From NCBI RefSeq assembly GCF_023555495.1, contig NZ_JALCZO010000004.1, positions 372,001 through 436,000 of the forward strand: a DNA stretch of 64,000 nt, written 5' to 3'. The notes beneath the pieces were generated by a model, which was given only the letters and a program-made list of their open reading frames with translations, was not told where the DNA came from and did not search any database. Shown piece after piece: positions 1 to 8,719 of this stretch (positions are counted from its first letter, which is position 1; every line of letters starts with the position of its first letter). The position numbers and the translations under genes were made by a program. This DNA comes from Polaribacter sp. Z022. Lineage in GTDB: Bacteria > Bacteroidota > Bacteroidia > Flavobacteriales > Flavobacteriaceae.

Positions 1-713
1 TCAATAGCATCTTTAATACGCTCTGGTTTTCTTCTAATTGTACTTTTTAAAACAAAATCATGAGCTGCTTTTAATCTGTACAATAAAGCTTCTTCTTTAA
101 ACTCTGAACCTAAATAATCTGACAATAAATTATCAAAAGCTTGTATTGCTGCTTTGTAATTTCTTAAGTCATAATCTGCTGTTCTATAATAAGTTTTCGC
201 TATTTCAAAATATTTCTTTTGAAGCTTGTATCTTAACTCTTTATAATGTTTGTTAGCTTCTTCAATTTTATCTGAATCTGGATATGTATTTATAAAACTT
301 TGAAATGATTCTAATGCTTTATTTGTATCTGTTGGATCTAAACTAAAAGGAGGAGATGCCAACTTATAACTATATGCAGATAAAAATGACGCTTCTTCTT
401 TCTTAGAACTTTTTGGATAGTTTTTAGCAAATCTATCAAAATAATAACCAGAAATACTGTAATTTTTTACGTTAAAATTTGATTGTGCAATCATAAAAGA
501 AATACGCTCCATCTGTGGTTTACCTCTATAAGTTGGTGTAACTTTTTCGAATAAACGCAAAGCTTTGCTATACTTCTTACTTTCGTACATCTTAGTAGCC
601 ATTTTATACTGGTCTTCTGCTGTACCTTTGTTTAATACTTTTTGATATTCTCCACATGAAAATAACACAAGTGAAACTATCAATAAATACGCTAAATTTT
701 TAATTTTTTGCAT
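1..713 (-). CDS. bamD: Outer membrane assembly lipoprotein BamD (C-terminus beyond window edge)
   Basis: The reverse strand from 713 reads open to the window edge, giving 237 codons of the N-terminal part. It starts with a lipoprotein signal (hydrophobic run, then LVLFSCGEYQ with the lipobox cysteine near residue 20). TPR-like helices follow, with BamD-type text such as EDQYKMATKMYESKKYSKAL and later AHDFVLKSTIRRKPERIKDA. BamD is the essential lipoprotein of the BAM complex that inserts beta-barrels into the outer membrane and acts on its periplasmic face. The start is the only sensible ATG; an exact -7 element lies 4 nt upstream, so the mRNA may be nearly leaderless. The family assignment is firm. 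The missing C-terminus cannot be judged. Confidence 0.9.
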   Translation of the reverse strand, partial: MQKIKNLAYLLIVSLVLFSCGEYQKVLNKGTAEDQYKMATKMYESKKYSKALRLFEKVTPTYRGKPQMERISFMIAQSNFNVKNYSISGYYFDRFAKNYPKSSKKEEASFLSAYSYKLASPPFSLDPTDTNKALESFQSFINTYPDSDKIEEANKHYKELRYKLQKKYFEIAKTYYRTADYDLRNYKAAIQAFDNLLSDYLGSEFKEEALLYRLKAAHDFVLKSTIRRKPERIKDAI

Positions 714-717
714 CGTG

Positions 718-725
718 CAAAATTA
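718..725 (-). promoter_or_regulatory. Bacteroidota -7 promoter element for bamD
   Basis: The reverse strand reads TAATTTTG, an exact match to TAnnTTTG. The last G is only 4 nt from the bamD ATG, which would put transcription start at or next to the start codon. I see no clear -33 TTG. Confidence 0.45.
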
Positions 726-837
726 GGAATTAAATATGGATTAATAAAACGTTTTTTTACACAGAAAATTGTGTACTGCAATATTCAACAAAAAAGACTT
801 AAAAAAAGTACAAAGAGATACTAAAAGTTTGTTAAGG

Positions 838-1347
838 TTACTCTTGTGCTTCTTCTGCAACTATTAGTTGCTTAATGTCATTATCAAATAGATAAAAACC
901 ACTTTTATCATCTCCAATTAAATTAATTTTATCTAAGATATTTCTAGCTAAAGCTTCTTCTTCTATTTGTTCAGAAACGTACCATTGTAGGAAATTGTGA
1001 GTTGCATAATCTTTTTCTTGCAAAGAAATATCTACCAACTCATTAATAGATGCAGAAACTGCAACTTCATGATTAAATAATTCTTCAAATAATTCTTTAA
1101 AAGAATTAAACGAAACACGAGGTGCTTCTAAAGGAGAAATTATTGCATGACCTCCTCTTTCATTAATAAACTTTACCAATTTTAACATATGCATTCTTTC
1201 TTCATCAGAATGCGCATACATAAATTGAGAAACACCTTCAAAACCTTGTGTTTCAGCCCAAGAAGCCATTGCTAAATATGCTTGAGAAGATTGTGCTTCT
1301 ATAGATACTTGTTTGTTTAATGCGTCTTGTATTGTAGCTGATAACAT
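838..1347 (-). CDS. ftnA: Ferritin (non-heme, FtnA type)
   Basis: A 169-residue four-helix ferritin. All ferroxidase-centre ligands of bacterial FtnA fall at the canonical numbers: Glu17, Glu50, His53, Glu94, Gln127 and Glu130. It has no heme-binding Met of bacterioferritin type at the usual place, so FtnA rather than Bfr. The protein should assemble into a 24-mer that oxidises Fe2+ and stores ferric iron in the cytoplasm. The ATG lies only 6 bp after the dapA stop, so it is probably cotranscribed with dapA. No Fur-like box is obvious in the short gap. Length is typical for the family. Confidence 0.95.
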   Translation of the reverse strand: MLSATIQDALNKQVSIEAQSSQAYLAMASWAETQGFEGVSQFMYAHSDEERMHMLKLVKFINERGGHAIISPLEAPRVSFNSFKELFEELFNHEVAVSASINELVDISLQEKDYATHNFLQWYVSEQIEEEALARNILDKINLIGDDKSGFYLFDNDIKQLIVAEEAQE

Positions 1348-1353
1348 AGTTTT

Positions 1354-2232
1354 TTATTTAAATTGAGTTACAAATTTAGCAATTTTAGATGAAAGTTCTG
1401 TACTTGCTTTTACCAATGGCAAACGTACATCATTATTACAAATATTTAACTCTTGTAATACAGTTTTAATACCTGCAGGATTGTTTTCTTCAAAAATGTA
1501 ATCGATTATATCCATCATTTTATAATGAATATTATAACCTTCTTTATTGTTTCCTTGTAAACCATGATTAATCATGGTAGAAAATTGCTTTGGAAATGCT
1601 TGCCCAATTACAGATATTACTCCAGAACCACCTGCCAATGCAACTCCTAAAGCTAAATCATCATCTCCAGAAATAATTAAAAAATCTGCTGGTTTATCTT
1701 TTAATAAAGTATGATATTGTTGTTGGTTATTACCTGCTTCTTTAACTCCTACAATATTTGTAAAGTCTTTTGCTAAACGTAAAGTAGTTGCAGGCTCCAT
1801 ATTTTTAGCAGTTCTACCAGGAACATTGTATAAAATAATTGGTAAATCTGTTGCTTCTGCTATTGCTTTAAAATGCTGATAAAAACCTTCTTGTGTTGGT
1901 TTGCTGTAATATGGTGCTACAGAAAGAATACCATCTAAACCAGTAAAATCTCTTGTTTTTAATTCTTCTAAAACCAAAGCAGTATTGTTACCACCAACAC
2001 CTAAAACTAAAGGCAAACGTTTATTATTAGTTTTAATAATAACATCTATAATTTGTTGTTTTTCTTCTTTGGTAATTGTTGCACTTTCTGCAGTAGTACC
2101 ATTGATAACTAAATAATCTGTTCCGTTTTCGATATTAAAGTTTACCAAGTTAATAAGTGCATCAAAATCTACACTTAAATCTTCTTTAAAAGGTGTTATT
2201 AACGCAACTCCAGTTCCAATAAATTTTTGCAT
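1354..2232 (-). CDS. dapA: 4-hydroxy-tetrahydrodipicolinate synthase
   Basis: 292 residues, the usual length for DapA. It condenses pyruvate with aspartate semialdehyde in the lysine/diaminopimelate pathway. Visible active-site elements are GTTAES at 45-50 (substrate-binding threonines), Tyr109 in APYYSKP, the catalytic Tyr135 in YNVPGR, Arg140, and the Schiff-base Lys164 in GVKEA. The fold is a (beta/alpha)8 barrel of the NAL superfamily. The start is an ATG with no upstream rival. It is followed after 6 bp by ferritin, an unusual partner. Other NAL enzymes are possible in principle, but GTTAES with YNVPGR favours DapA. Confidence 0.95.
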   Translation of the reverse strand: MQKFIGTGVALITPFKEDLSVDFDALINLVNFNIENGTDYLVINGTTAESATITKEEKQQIIDVIIKTNNKRLPLVLGVGGNNTALVLEELKTRDFTGLDGILSVAPYYSKPTQEGFYQHFKAIAEATDLPIILYNVPGRTAKNMEPATTLRLAKDFTNIVGVKEAGNNQQQYHTLLKDKPADFLIISGDDDLALGVALAGGSGVISVIGQAFPKQFSTMINHGLQGNNKEGYNIHYKMMDIIDYIFEENNPAGIKTVLQELNICNNDVRLPLVKASTELSSKIAKFVTQFK

Positions 2233-2331
2233 TCTTTAGTATATTTAAGGAGGTAAAATTACAATTTTAAGATGAATTTAATGACTAAAATTAAAAATCA
2301 TACTAAGAATAAACAACTTTATTGTTTAAGT

Positions 2332-2853
2332 TTAATTTTTGATTTTTTTAAGTATTTGCAGATACCTTTTTAACTCTGATAAAAACGGTTGAGTATTGTT
2401 TATTGCTTCTGAAATTTCAATTTCATAAAGTTTAGAATTTACTTTAGAAAAACCTGCTTTAAAAGTAGCTTTAGATTGATATACAGCTTTTTCTAAATAC
2501 AAATGATTAGTATCAAAATAACCAATTAACAAATCGAATGGCTGCTCTAAAAAGTTTTGAAAAGTGGGCTCTACAAACTCTCCACTCCAATTTATATCTT
2601 TTTCAGAAAAATGTTGAAAAGATTCAGTATTAGATTTATCAAATTTTCTAAAGCTGTAAATTTTAGTATTCTTTACACCTAAAACAGTTTCTATTTCTGC
2701 TTGTAGATTAATTTTATCAGCAATTGTATGAGTTGTTAAAATTGCAACAGATTTGATTTCTTTTTGAGAAACAATTCTATTACTTGATTCTTTTAAAAGC
2801 TTTTTTAAAAACTTATTTTTTATTCTAGATTCTTTAAATTTTGATAAATTCAT
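2332..2853 (-). CDS. DUF6913 family protein of unknown function
   Basis: A 173-residue soluble protein without signal peptide or membrane segment. The N-terminus is very basic (many Lys/Arg in residues 1-35), followed by a mixed alpha/beta region. It matches my memory of the flavobacterial DUF6913 family, often found near dapA and ferritin. Its ATG overlaps the stop of the upstream phytase-like gene by one base (TAATG), which implies translational coupling. Lipoprotein and cytosolic partner are therefore probably made together. I can assign no biochemical role. Confidence 0.7.
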   Translation of the reverse strand: MNLSKFKESRIKNKFLKKLLKESSNRIVSQKEIKSVAILTTHTIADKINLQAEIETVLGVKNTKIYSFRKFDKSNTESFQHFSEKDINWSGEFVEPTFQNFLEQPFDLLIGYFDTNHLYLEKAVYQSKATFKAGFSKVNSKLYEIEISEAINNTQPFLSELKRYLQILKKIKN

Positions 2854-3938
2854 TAATTCTGAATTTCTAATAAAATAAACTGATTTAATTGTTCTCCATA
2901 AACTTGAAAATTATCATCGGAAACCAATATTAAAGATTGATTTCCGTTTTCTAATTTAGGACCAAAAGTAATTCCTTCTAAATTATCTACAATAGATTTA
3001 GTTAATTGGTCTTTTACATCATTAAAATCAAATAACAATCTTTTTTTAAGTGGGGTAAATTTTGATTCTTTTAAAGATTGAACATCTAAAATATTTGTAG
3101 AACCCTCTTCTACAGTAGCTTGAAAAATTCTTAACGTATTTCCATAAGGGCCATAACCATTTTGATAAGCTCTTTCTACTATTAAAAAATTATCTTTTTT
3201 AAATTCTAAAATAGCTGTTAATCCATTTAAATTAATGTTTCCTTTAGCAACCCTAGAAACACTATCTAATAAATATGCATATTGTTTTGTTGCTATTTTC
3301 TTTTGTTTATCAAAATACGTTATTCTTATTGGTGAAGATGTTTTCTTAAAAGTTGGTTCTTCTCCATCTACAATTAATGGAGATTCCATAGCAACCCAAA
3401 ACCCTTTATTATCTAAACTTTTAGAAGATCCTTCAAAAGCACCATTATGTTTTAATTTTTTTATTTCATTGGGTATAAAATAATTAGGTATAGTGTACTT
3501 TTCTATAAAATTGCCTAAAGAATCTGTTGTAAATACAGAAGGACTTTTTCTTCTAATAATAGATCCTTCACTTACAAAATTAACTTGTTTATTTTCTGTA
3601 TCAATAAAGATGGATTCTAAGTCTAAAACCTGTTTTGTATAAAAGGGTACTGTAGAATCATTTAAATAGATAACCTTCTTAAAATCTACAGACTCAATTT
3701 TATTTTGTTTGATATTTATTTTTGTTTTTAAAAACCTCGGGTTTCTAGCATCATCTATTACTAAATAATAATATCCATTTGAGTAATCTATACCAGAGAG
3801 ACCTCCAATAATTGAATTATTTATTGCTAACGAATCTTTTACAACATATTCATCTAAAAAAGTAAGTTTTACTTCTTGTTTCTTAACACAAGAAAAGATG
3901 AATAAAGATGCTAAAAGAAAAATAAATTTGGTTTTCAT
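2853..3938 (-). CDS. Phytase-like esterase lipoprotein
   Basis: About 361 residues. It opens with a lipoprotein signal (MKTKFIFLLASLFIFSC, then VKK), so it should be anchored in an envelope membrane. The rest looks like the esterase-like domain of the phytase family (PF13449), with a GLSGIDY segment near the N-terminus and NLEGITFGP near the C-terminus, as in a six-bladed propeller. Substrate unknown. The reading frame extends upstream to a TTG at 3960-3962, but that TTG is the end of an exact TATATTTG promoter element and would place residues before the signal peptide, so I use the ATG at 3938. Translationally coupled to the DUF6913 gene downstream. Confidence 0.75.
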   Translation of the reverse strand: MKTKFIFLLASLFIFSCVKKQEVKLTFLDEYVVKDSLAINNSIIGGLSGIDYSNGYYYLVIDDARNPRFLKTKINIKQNKIESVDFKKVIYLNDSTVPFYTKQVLDLESIFIDTENKQVNFVSEGSIIRRKSPSVFTTDSLGNFIEKYTIPNYFIPNEIKKLKHNGAFEGSSKSLDNKGFWVAMESPLIVDGEEPTFKKTSSPIRITYFDKQKKIATKQYAYLLDSVSRVAKGNINLNGLTAILEFKKDNFLIVERAYQNGYGPYGNTLRIFQATVEEGSTNILDVQSLKESKFTPLKKRLLFDFNDVKDQLTKSIVDNLEGITFGPKLENGNQSLILVSDDNFQVYGEQLNQFILLEIQN

Positions 3939-3959
3939 TTTGAAGAATCTATATTGTTT

Positions 3960-3967
3960 CAAATATA
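3960..3967 (-). promoter_or_regulatory. -7 promoter element for the phytase-like gene
   Basis: The reverse strand reads TATATTTG, exact to TAnnTTTG, with its G 21 nt before the ATG at 3938. It supports the downstream ATG start. Confidence 0.55.
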
Positions 3968-4320
3968 AACATTATGAGAATTTAAATTAAAGTCTTTCAA
4001 ATAAATATTTTCTAATTTAATATTTAAACTATCTCTTATTCATTTAAAACATTGATAATAATATTGATAGAAATTGAGTCTTTTTAATTTTTAAAAAAAA
4101 TGCATTTTTTTTTATTTTTTATTTGTGAGATAGAATTATTCTTTTTAATATTGTAGTGTAATTGTAGTTAAAGCTTTAAATACAGTTATAATTTTCCCCT
4201 AAATCAATACATATGAAGTAAATTATTTTTTGTTATCCCCCTAATTATTAGTCCCCCCTAAAATAGCTGATAATTAACAAGAATAAAGACAAAATATCTA
4301 TTAATTTAGAACAACAAAAA
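3968..4320. other. Gene-free stretch with three CCCCTAA motifs
   Basis: About 400 bp lie between the phytase-like promoter and the next gene. I found no credible ORF; the longest is about 18 codons. It is very AT-rich (A/T runs near 4090-4130) except for three C-runs followed by TAA: 4196-4202, 4238-4244 and 4255-4261. An intrinsic terminator follows at 4321. The motifs may be a control element or part of an unrecognised RNA. I saw no exact TAnnTTTG element reading rightward into them. Confidence 0.35.
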
Positions 4321-4340
4321 GCAGTTACATTTGTAACTGC
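4321..4340. terminator. Bidirectional intrinsic terminator
   Basis: A perfect 9-bp inverted repeat (GCAGTTACA, 2-nt loop, TGTAACTGC) flanked by AAAAA on the left and TTTTTTT on the right. It can stop the minus-strand lysoplasmalogenase transcript just past its stop, and any rightward transcript from the 4.2 kb motif region. Confidence 0.8.
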
Positions 4341-4368
4341 TTTTTTTATTATATAAAGATTATTCTTT

Positions 4369-5016
4369 TTATGAATCTTTTACAATCATTGCTTTACATA
4401 TTAAATACTGAGCAACAATATAAGTAACCATTACACTTATACCGTAAATTTCTCTTGCTTCATAAAATCTATTGATTGCCAACAAACTATCTGAAACAAT
4501 AAAAATTACTGCACCTAAAAATAACCATAAGTTTTCTGTGCTTTTAGTTTGGTTGTAATTTAAAACAGTTAATAACCCAAAAGTAGAAATTACGATTCCG
4601 TAAATAATTACAGGTATCAACATTTCACTTAAATTATCTTTTATTAAAATTACAACACTTCCAAAAGCAATTATAAAAGGAATTGAAAAGCCAATTGTTT
4701 TAGATATTGATATTGATTTTAAATAACCAGAAGATATTTTTATATACAAAACATGTCCTATTAAAAAAGAAACCAATCCAAATAAGAAAAACTCATCTTT
4801 AAAAAGTAAAAATGTATCACCCCAAAAAGAAAAGAATAATGCAGAAACATACCAAAAATTTGCTTTTTTAACTGATGATAAATACACAACTGCTAAAGAA
4901 ATTGTTATAAATGGTTTTGTAAAAAATGCTAACGCTTCATTTTGTAAAAGTCCTAAAAGATGAAGAATTACAACAATTAAAAATAAACCTGAAAAAAATT
5001 TAGTTTTAGTTTTCAT
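4369..5016 (-). CDS. Lysoplasmalogenase, YhhN family membrane protein
   Basis: 215 residues, almost entirely hydrophobic, with about eight predicted membrane helices. This matches the YhhN/TMEM86 family (PF07947), whose characterised members cleave the vinyl-ether bond of lysoplasmalogens. Conserved-looking acidic residues sit in helices (FWGDTFLLF, VSDSLLA). The frame extends upstream to a TTG at 5058 inside the preceding gene, but ATG 5016, 4 bp after that gene's stop, gives the natural membrane-protein N-terminus. It is the last gene of a run with the ABC/M1 genes and is closed by the terminator at 4321. In this host the substrate is uncertain. Confidence 0.8.
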   Translation of the reverse strand: MKTKTKFFSGLFLIVVILHLLGLLQNEALAFFTKPFITISLAVVYLSSVKKANFWYVSALFFSFWGDTFLLFKDEFFLFGLVSFLIGHVLYIKISSGYLKSISISKTIGFSIPFIIAFGSVVILIKDNLSEMLIPVIIYGIVISTFGLLTVLNYNQTKSTENLWLFLGAVIFIVSDSLLAINRFYEAREIYGISVMVTYIVAQYLICKAMIVKDS

Positions 5017-5020
5017 TATT

Positions 5021-8000
5021 TTACAATTTTCTCCTGTTATCTTCAGATTGTGTGTCAATCAATTTATTGTATGGGTCTACCCCTACTTCTGTTGGCTTTT
5101 TATCTACAATAATTGTTATTTTATTATTGATTTCTGTAATCTTAAATTTCTTTAAAAACAGTTCTTTCTCTTTGGTTTTACCATCAACATCTTCTTCTGT
5201 AAAAATTCCAATATCAATATAATCTGCTAAAGGAACAGATAAAATAGGTTTTTTCATTTTCTCTGTTTTATAAGACAATGTATCTCCTACTTTTTCTCCA
5301 TAATAACGTTTTCCTTTTTCATCATTTCTATATTTAGAAACTTCAAACTCGATTTCTACTTCGTATTTTCCGTTTTCTAATTTGGTAGATTTTGCATCTA
5401 AAATTCTATTTCTATAAAGAGTAATAGTTTCAAACATATCTTTTATAACATACTGTAAAGAATCTGGAGTTGCTTCTTTAATAAAATCTACCATTTCTAT
5501 AGATGTTGTATATGGTGCTTCTTGAAACTTAACTTTTTCTACATATTTTTTTAAAGCTCCATTTAACTTTTCTTCACCTATATAATCGCTCAAAGCATAA
5601 AAAACCAAAGAACCTTTTTGGTAACGAATATACCCTTGACCATCATTATACATTAATGCATTTTCACGCTTTCTTTCTAAAGTTCTTTGGAGTAAATAAT
5701 CATCTAAAGCTTTCTTTAAAAACGTACGCATTTTAGCTTTTCCATGTTCATGCTCTAGCACTTTTAAAGACACATATTCAGACAAACTTTCAGACAACAT
5801 TGTTGCTCCCAACACATCTGCTCCTATAACCTGATGTGCCCACCATTGATGAGCCACTTCATGCACAGTTATTGCAAAAGGATAATCTACTCCATCATCA
5901 TTTTTATCATCTACATCTGCAATAAAACCAACACCTTCTGAAAAAGGAATTGTATTAGGAAAAGATTGTGCAAAACTACCTCCAGTTCTTGGAAACTCTA
6001 TAATTCTTGCTTGTTTATGCTGATAAGGACTAAAGTTCTTAGAATTATAATCTAAAGAAGATTTTAAACCTTTCATCATTCTATCTAAATTAAATTCATG
6101 TCCTTTATGATAGTAAATTTCTAAACTAATTCCTTTCCACATTTCTTTTTTAACTTCATATCTTGCAGAGTTAAAAGCATAAAAATTTAATATTTTACTA
6201 TCCATTTTATAATGGAAATACTTTCTATCTCCTTCTGTCCATTCTTTTTGTAAATATCCTGGAGCAATTGCAATTTGATCTTTTGATGTAGAAACTGTTG
6301 CTTCAAAATCTATCCAATCTGCATCTTTAGAAATATATGTATCTCCTAAAGCTGTTGAATCTGAAGGATGAGGACGTAAATCATTTGGTGGTAAATCGTG
6401 CTTTTTTCTAGTTTTATTGTCTGTTAATTCTGCTTGAGAACTATATCCTAAAGAAGGAAACATAGAAAAATTATTTATAAACGTTCCATTTTCTCTTACA
6501 GGAGACCTTCTTCTATAAGTTGTATTCTTTTTACTTTTTACAGAAATTGCTAATTGTAATGTGTCTCCTGGTAAAATTTTATCTTTAAAATGATACATAT
6601 CAAAATGCTGAATTGTATCTTCTAAAACCAATGTGTTTTCTCTATTAAACTTAAATGTAGATTCTAAAGAATTATGATTTAAAAACAATGTATCAATTGT
6701 TTTGTCTGTTTTATTTACCATAATGTAAGTTGCAGAAGCATCAAACAATCTTTCTTTTGGAAATATATTTACATCAGTTTTAACAGATACAATTCTTGGT
6801 TGCGCATACTTTTCATACTTTTTGTATGTTTTTTCCCAAGCAACACTTTGCAATTCTGCTTCTTTAGAAGAAGTTTTCTTTCCTTTAGCTCCTGTTTCTT
6901 GGTAAATTGAATATCCTAAGCTTAAAAAAGCGATTAAGAAAACACCAAAACTTATTGCTGCAACTCCTTTAAATCGAGATTTTGCAATAGAAATTCTTTC
7001 TAAAAAAGAACTTGGAATTCCACGAACCCAAAATAAAAACGAAGAAACTAACAACACTAATCCTCCTAAAATCCAATAAACTTTATAGGCTAAATATGGA
7101 GTTAAAATTCCATATCCATTCATGTCAGAATAACTAAATCTAGGCCCCTGATTATATTTATAAATAGACAATTCTATTCCTGCTAATGACAAAAACGGCA
7201 TTCCTATAGAAATAACTAACAGTACAAACAGTCCTAAATATGGATTACCAATTAAAGTTTGAATAAAAATTGACAATAAAGCCCAAATAAAATAACTTAA
7301 GAAATTTAATAAATATAGCTCTATTAAATAATGGGCAATTTCAAAATTATAAAAGCCATTATAGGCTTGAAAAACCATACCAGAAACCATAATTACTGCC
7401 AATAACACCAACTGCATTTTTATTAATGCAATTACCTTAGAAAACAACAAGGTCCAATTTGGTATTGGTGTTGCATCTACCAAGTGATTTACTTTGGCAA
7501 TTTTTGCTCTATGTACTAACATACCAGCATATAAAAATGTACAGATATTAATAGAAGCTGCAAAAACTCCACCTGTACTTAACATTTTCCATGTAACTGG
7601 TAAAGTTGCGGTTCCAAAAAGGTTTCCTATTTCTGACAAACCAACTATTATTAAAACAACACCAACCAATACAATAGAAATAAAAGCCCAACTTTTAACA
7701 ATATATTTAAAATCGATATTCGATAATTTCCAAGTTGTTTTTAAATTCTGAATAAAAGAATAATCATAAGAAACTTTGGGTAAAACTATTTTTGTTATTC
7801 CGCTAAAATTAGTTTTTGTAACTCTTTCTGCTTTTGGTTTTTTAAAAGAAATAGAAATTGCATTCTGACTAAATGTAAAGAATTTATATACCAAACTAAA
7901 TATAATTGTTGAAATTGCTAACCACAACAAACGATTGTAAACAATCATTTCTTTTATAGGGATTTGCATTTCATTCTGTTCAGACAATGTCCAGTATTTA

Positions 8001-8671
8001 GTGTAATAACTGGTTGCAGCAGAACCAAATGGGTCTAAAATTGCAGCCAATGTTCTATGTTCTGGTTCAGACAATAAACTTTCTAAAACTCCCTGACCAA
8101 ACAATAAAATTATTACAGTAATAAATCCTGCAGCTATATTTCTTGTAAATGCTACAACTGCAAAAACAATAGCACCAAACAACAAAACATTTGGTAATAT
8201 AAAAACTAAATAAGTCTTTAAATAAGTTACAATACTTAATGACCCTACAATATCTGGATTTGTACCTGGAAAACGAAATCCAATAATCATTCCTAATGCA
8301 ATAGAAAACACAATTATTGAAACAATTACAATAGAACTAAAAAACTTTGCAAATAAGTAATTTGCCTTTGTAAAAGGGTAAGAATATAAAATAGTATGCA
8401 TTTCACTTTTAAAATCTCTAAAGACCGAAACTCCAACAATAGATGGAAATAAAAAGAAAATAAAAATAGTAAGTGCACCAAATAAATTATTAACTCCAAT
8501 TGGAGAATTTACAATTCTTGAAGAACCAGTTGTTGCTGTTACAGAATCGAAAAACCCAGCAGAAGCAGCAGATAAAAAGAAAGCTAATACTAAGAAAATA
8601 CCTATATAAATATAAAATGCTGGTTTGTTAAACCAATATTTTAATTCTTGTTTGAAAATAGTTGAAAACAT
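5021..8671 (-). CDS. ABC transporter permease fused to M1 aminopeptidase
   Basis: 1216 residues with two parts. Residues 1 to about 600 hold two ABC-2 type permease blocks of about six helices each. The C-terminal part (about 620-1216) is a gluzincin M1 peptidase with HEVAH at 937-941 and the third zinc ligand Glu at about 961 in LSESLSEY. The peptidase should sit outside the membrane. The ATPase gene 8720-9607 is directly upstream and should energise the permease. This architecture is known in Bacteroidota, but substrate and direction are not established to my knowledge. Start is the ATG at 8671, followed at once by the first helix. Confidence 0.9.
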   Translation of the reverse strand: MFSTIFKQELKYWFNKPAFYIYIGIFLVLAFFLSAASAGFFDSVTATTGSSRIVNSPIGVNNLFGALTIFIFFLFPSIVGVSVFRDFKSEMHTILYSYPFTKANYLFAKFFSSIVIVSIIVFSIALGMIIGFRFPGTNPDIVGSLSIVTYLKTYLVFILPNVLLFGAIVFAVVAFTRNIAAGFITVIILLFGQGVLESLLSEPEHRTLAAILDPFGSAATSYYTKYWTLSEQNEMQIPIKEMIVYNRLLWLAISTIIFSLVYKFFTFSQNAISISFKKPKAERVTKTNFSGITKIVLPKVSYDYSFIQNLKTTWKLSNIDFKYIVKSWAFISIVLVGVVLIIVGLSEIGNLFGTATLPVTWKMLSTGGVFAASINICTFLYAGMLVHRAKIAKVNHLVDATPIPNWTLLFSKVIALIKMQLVLLAVIMVSGMVFQAYNGFYNFEIAHYLIELYLLNFLSYFIWALLSIFIQTLIGNPYLGLFVLLVISIGMPFLSLAGIELSIYKYNQGPRFSYSDMNGYGILTPYLAYKVYWILGGLVLLVSSFLFWVRGIPSSFLERISIAKSRFKGVAAISFGVFLIAFLSLGYSIYQETGAKGKKTSSKEAELQSVAWEKTYKKYEKYAQPRIVSVKTDVNIFPKERLFDASATYIMVNKTDKTIDTLFLNHNSLESTFKFNRENTLVLEDTIQHFDMYHFKDKILPGDTLQLAISVKSKKNTTYRRRSPVRENGTFINNFSMFPSLGYSSQAELTDNKTRKKHDLPPNDLRPHPSDSTALGDTYISKDADWIDFEATVSTSKDQIAIAPGYLQKEWTEGDRKYFHYKMDSKILNFYAFNSARYEVKKEMWKGISLEIYYHKGHEFNLDRMMKGLKSSLDYNSKNFSPYQHKQARIIEFPRTGGSFAQSFPNTIPFSEGVGFIADVDDKNDDGVDYPFAITVHEVAHQWWAHQVIGADVLGATMLSESLSEYVSLKVLEHEHGKAKMRTFLKKALDDYLLQRTLERKRENALMYNDGQGYIRYQKGSLVFYALSDYIGEEKLNGALKKYVEKVKFQEAPYTTSIEMVDFIKEATPDSLQYVIKDMFETITLYRNRILDAKSTKLENGKYEVEIEFEVSKYRNDEKGKRYYGEKVGDTLSYKTEKMKKPILSVPLADYIDIGIFTEEDVDGKTKEKELFLKKFKITEINNKITIIVDKKPTEVGVDPYNKLIDTQSEDNRRKL

Positions 8672-8719
8672 AATTTAAATGTGTAAAAGTTGAACTGTTA
8701 AATTGTTTAATCGTACTGT

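Noticed and set aside
765..784. Hairpin ACACA/TGTGT as a terminator of the ferritin operon
   Set aside because: On the reverse strand it is followed by A, not T; the T-run lies on the wrong side.
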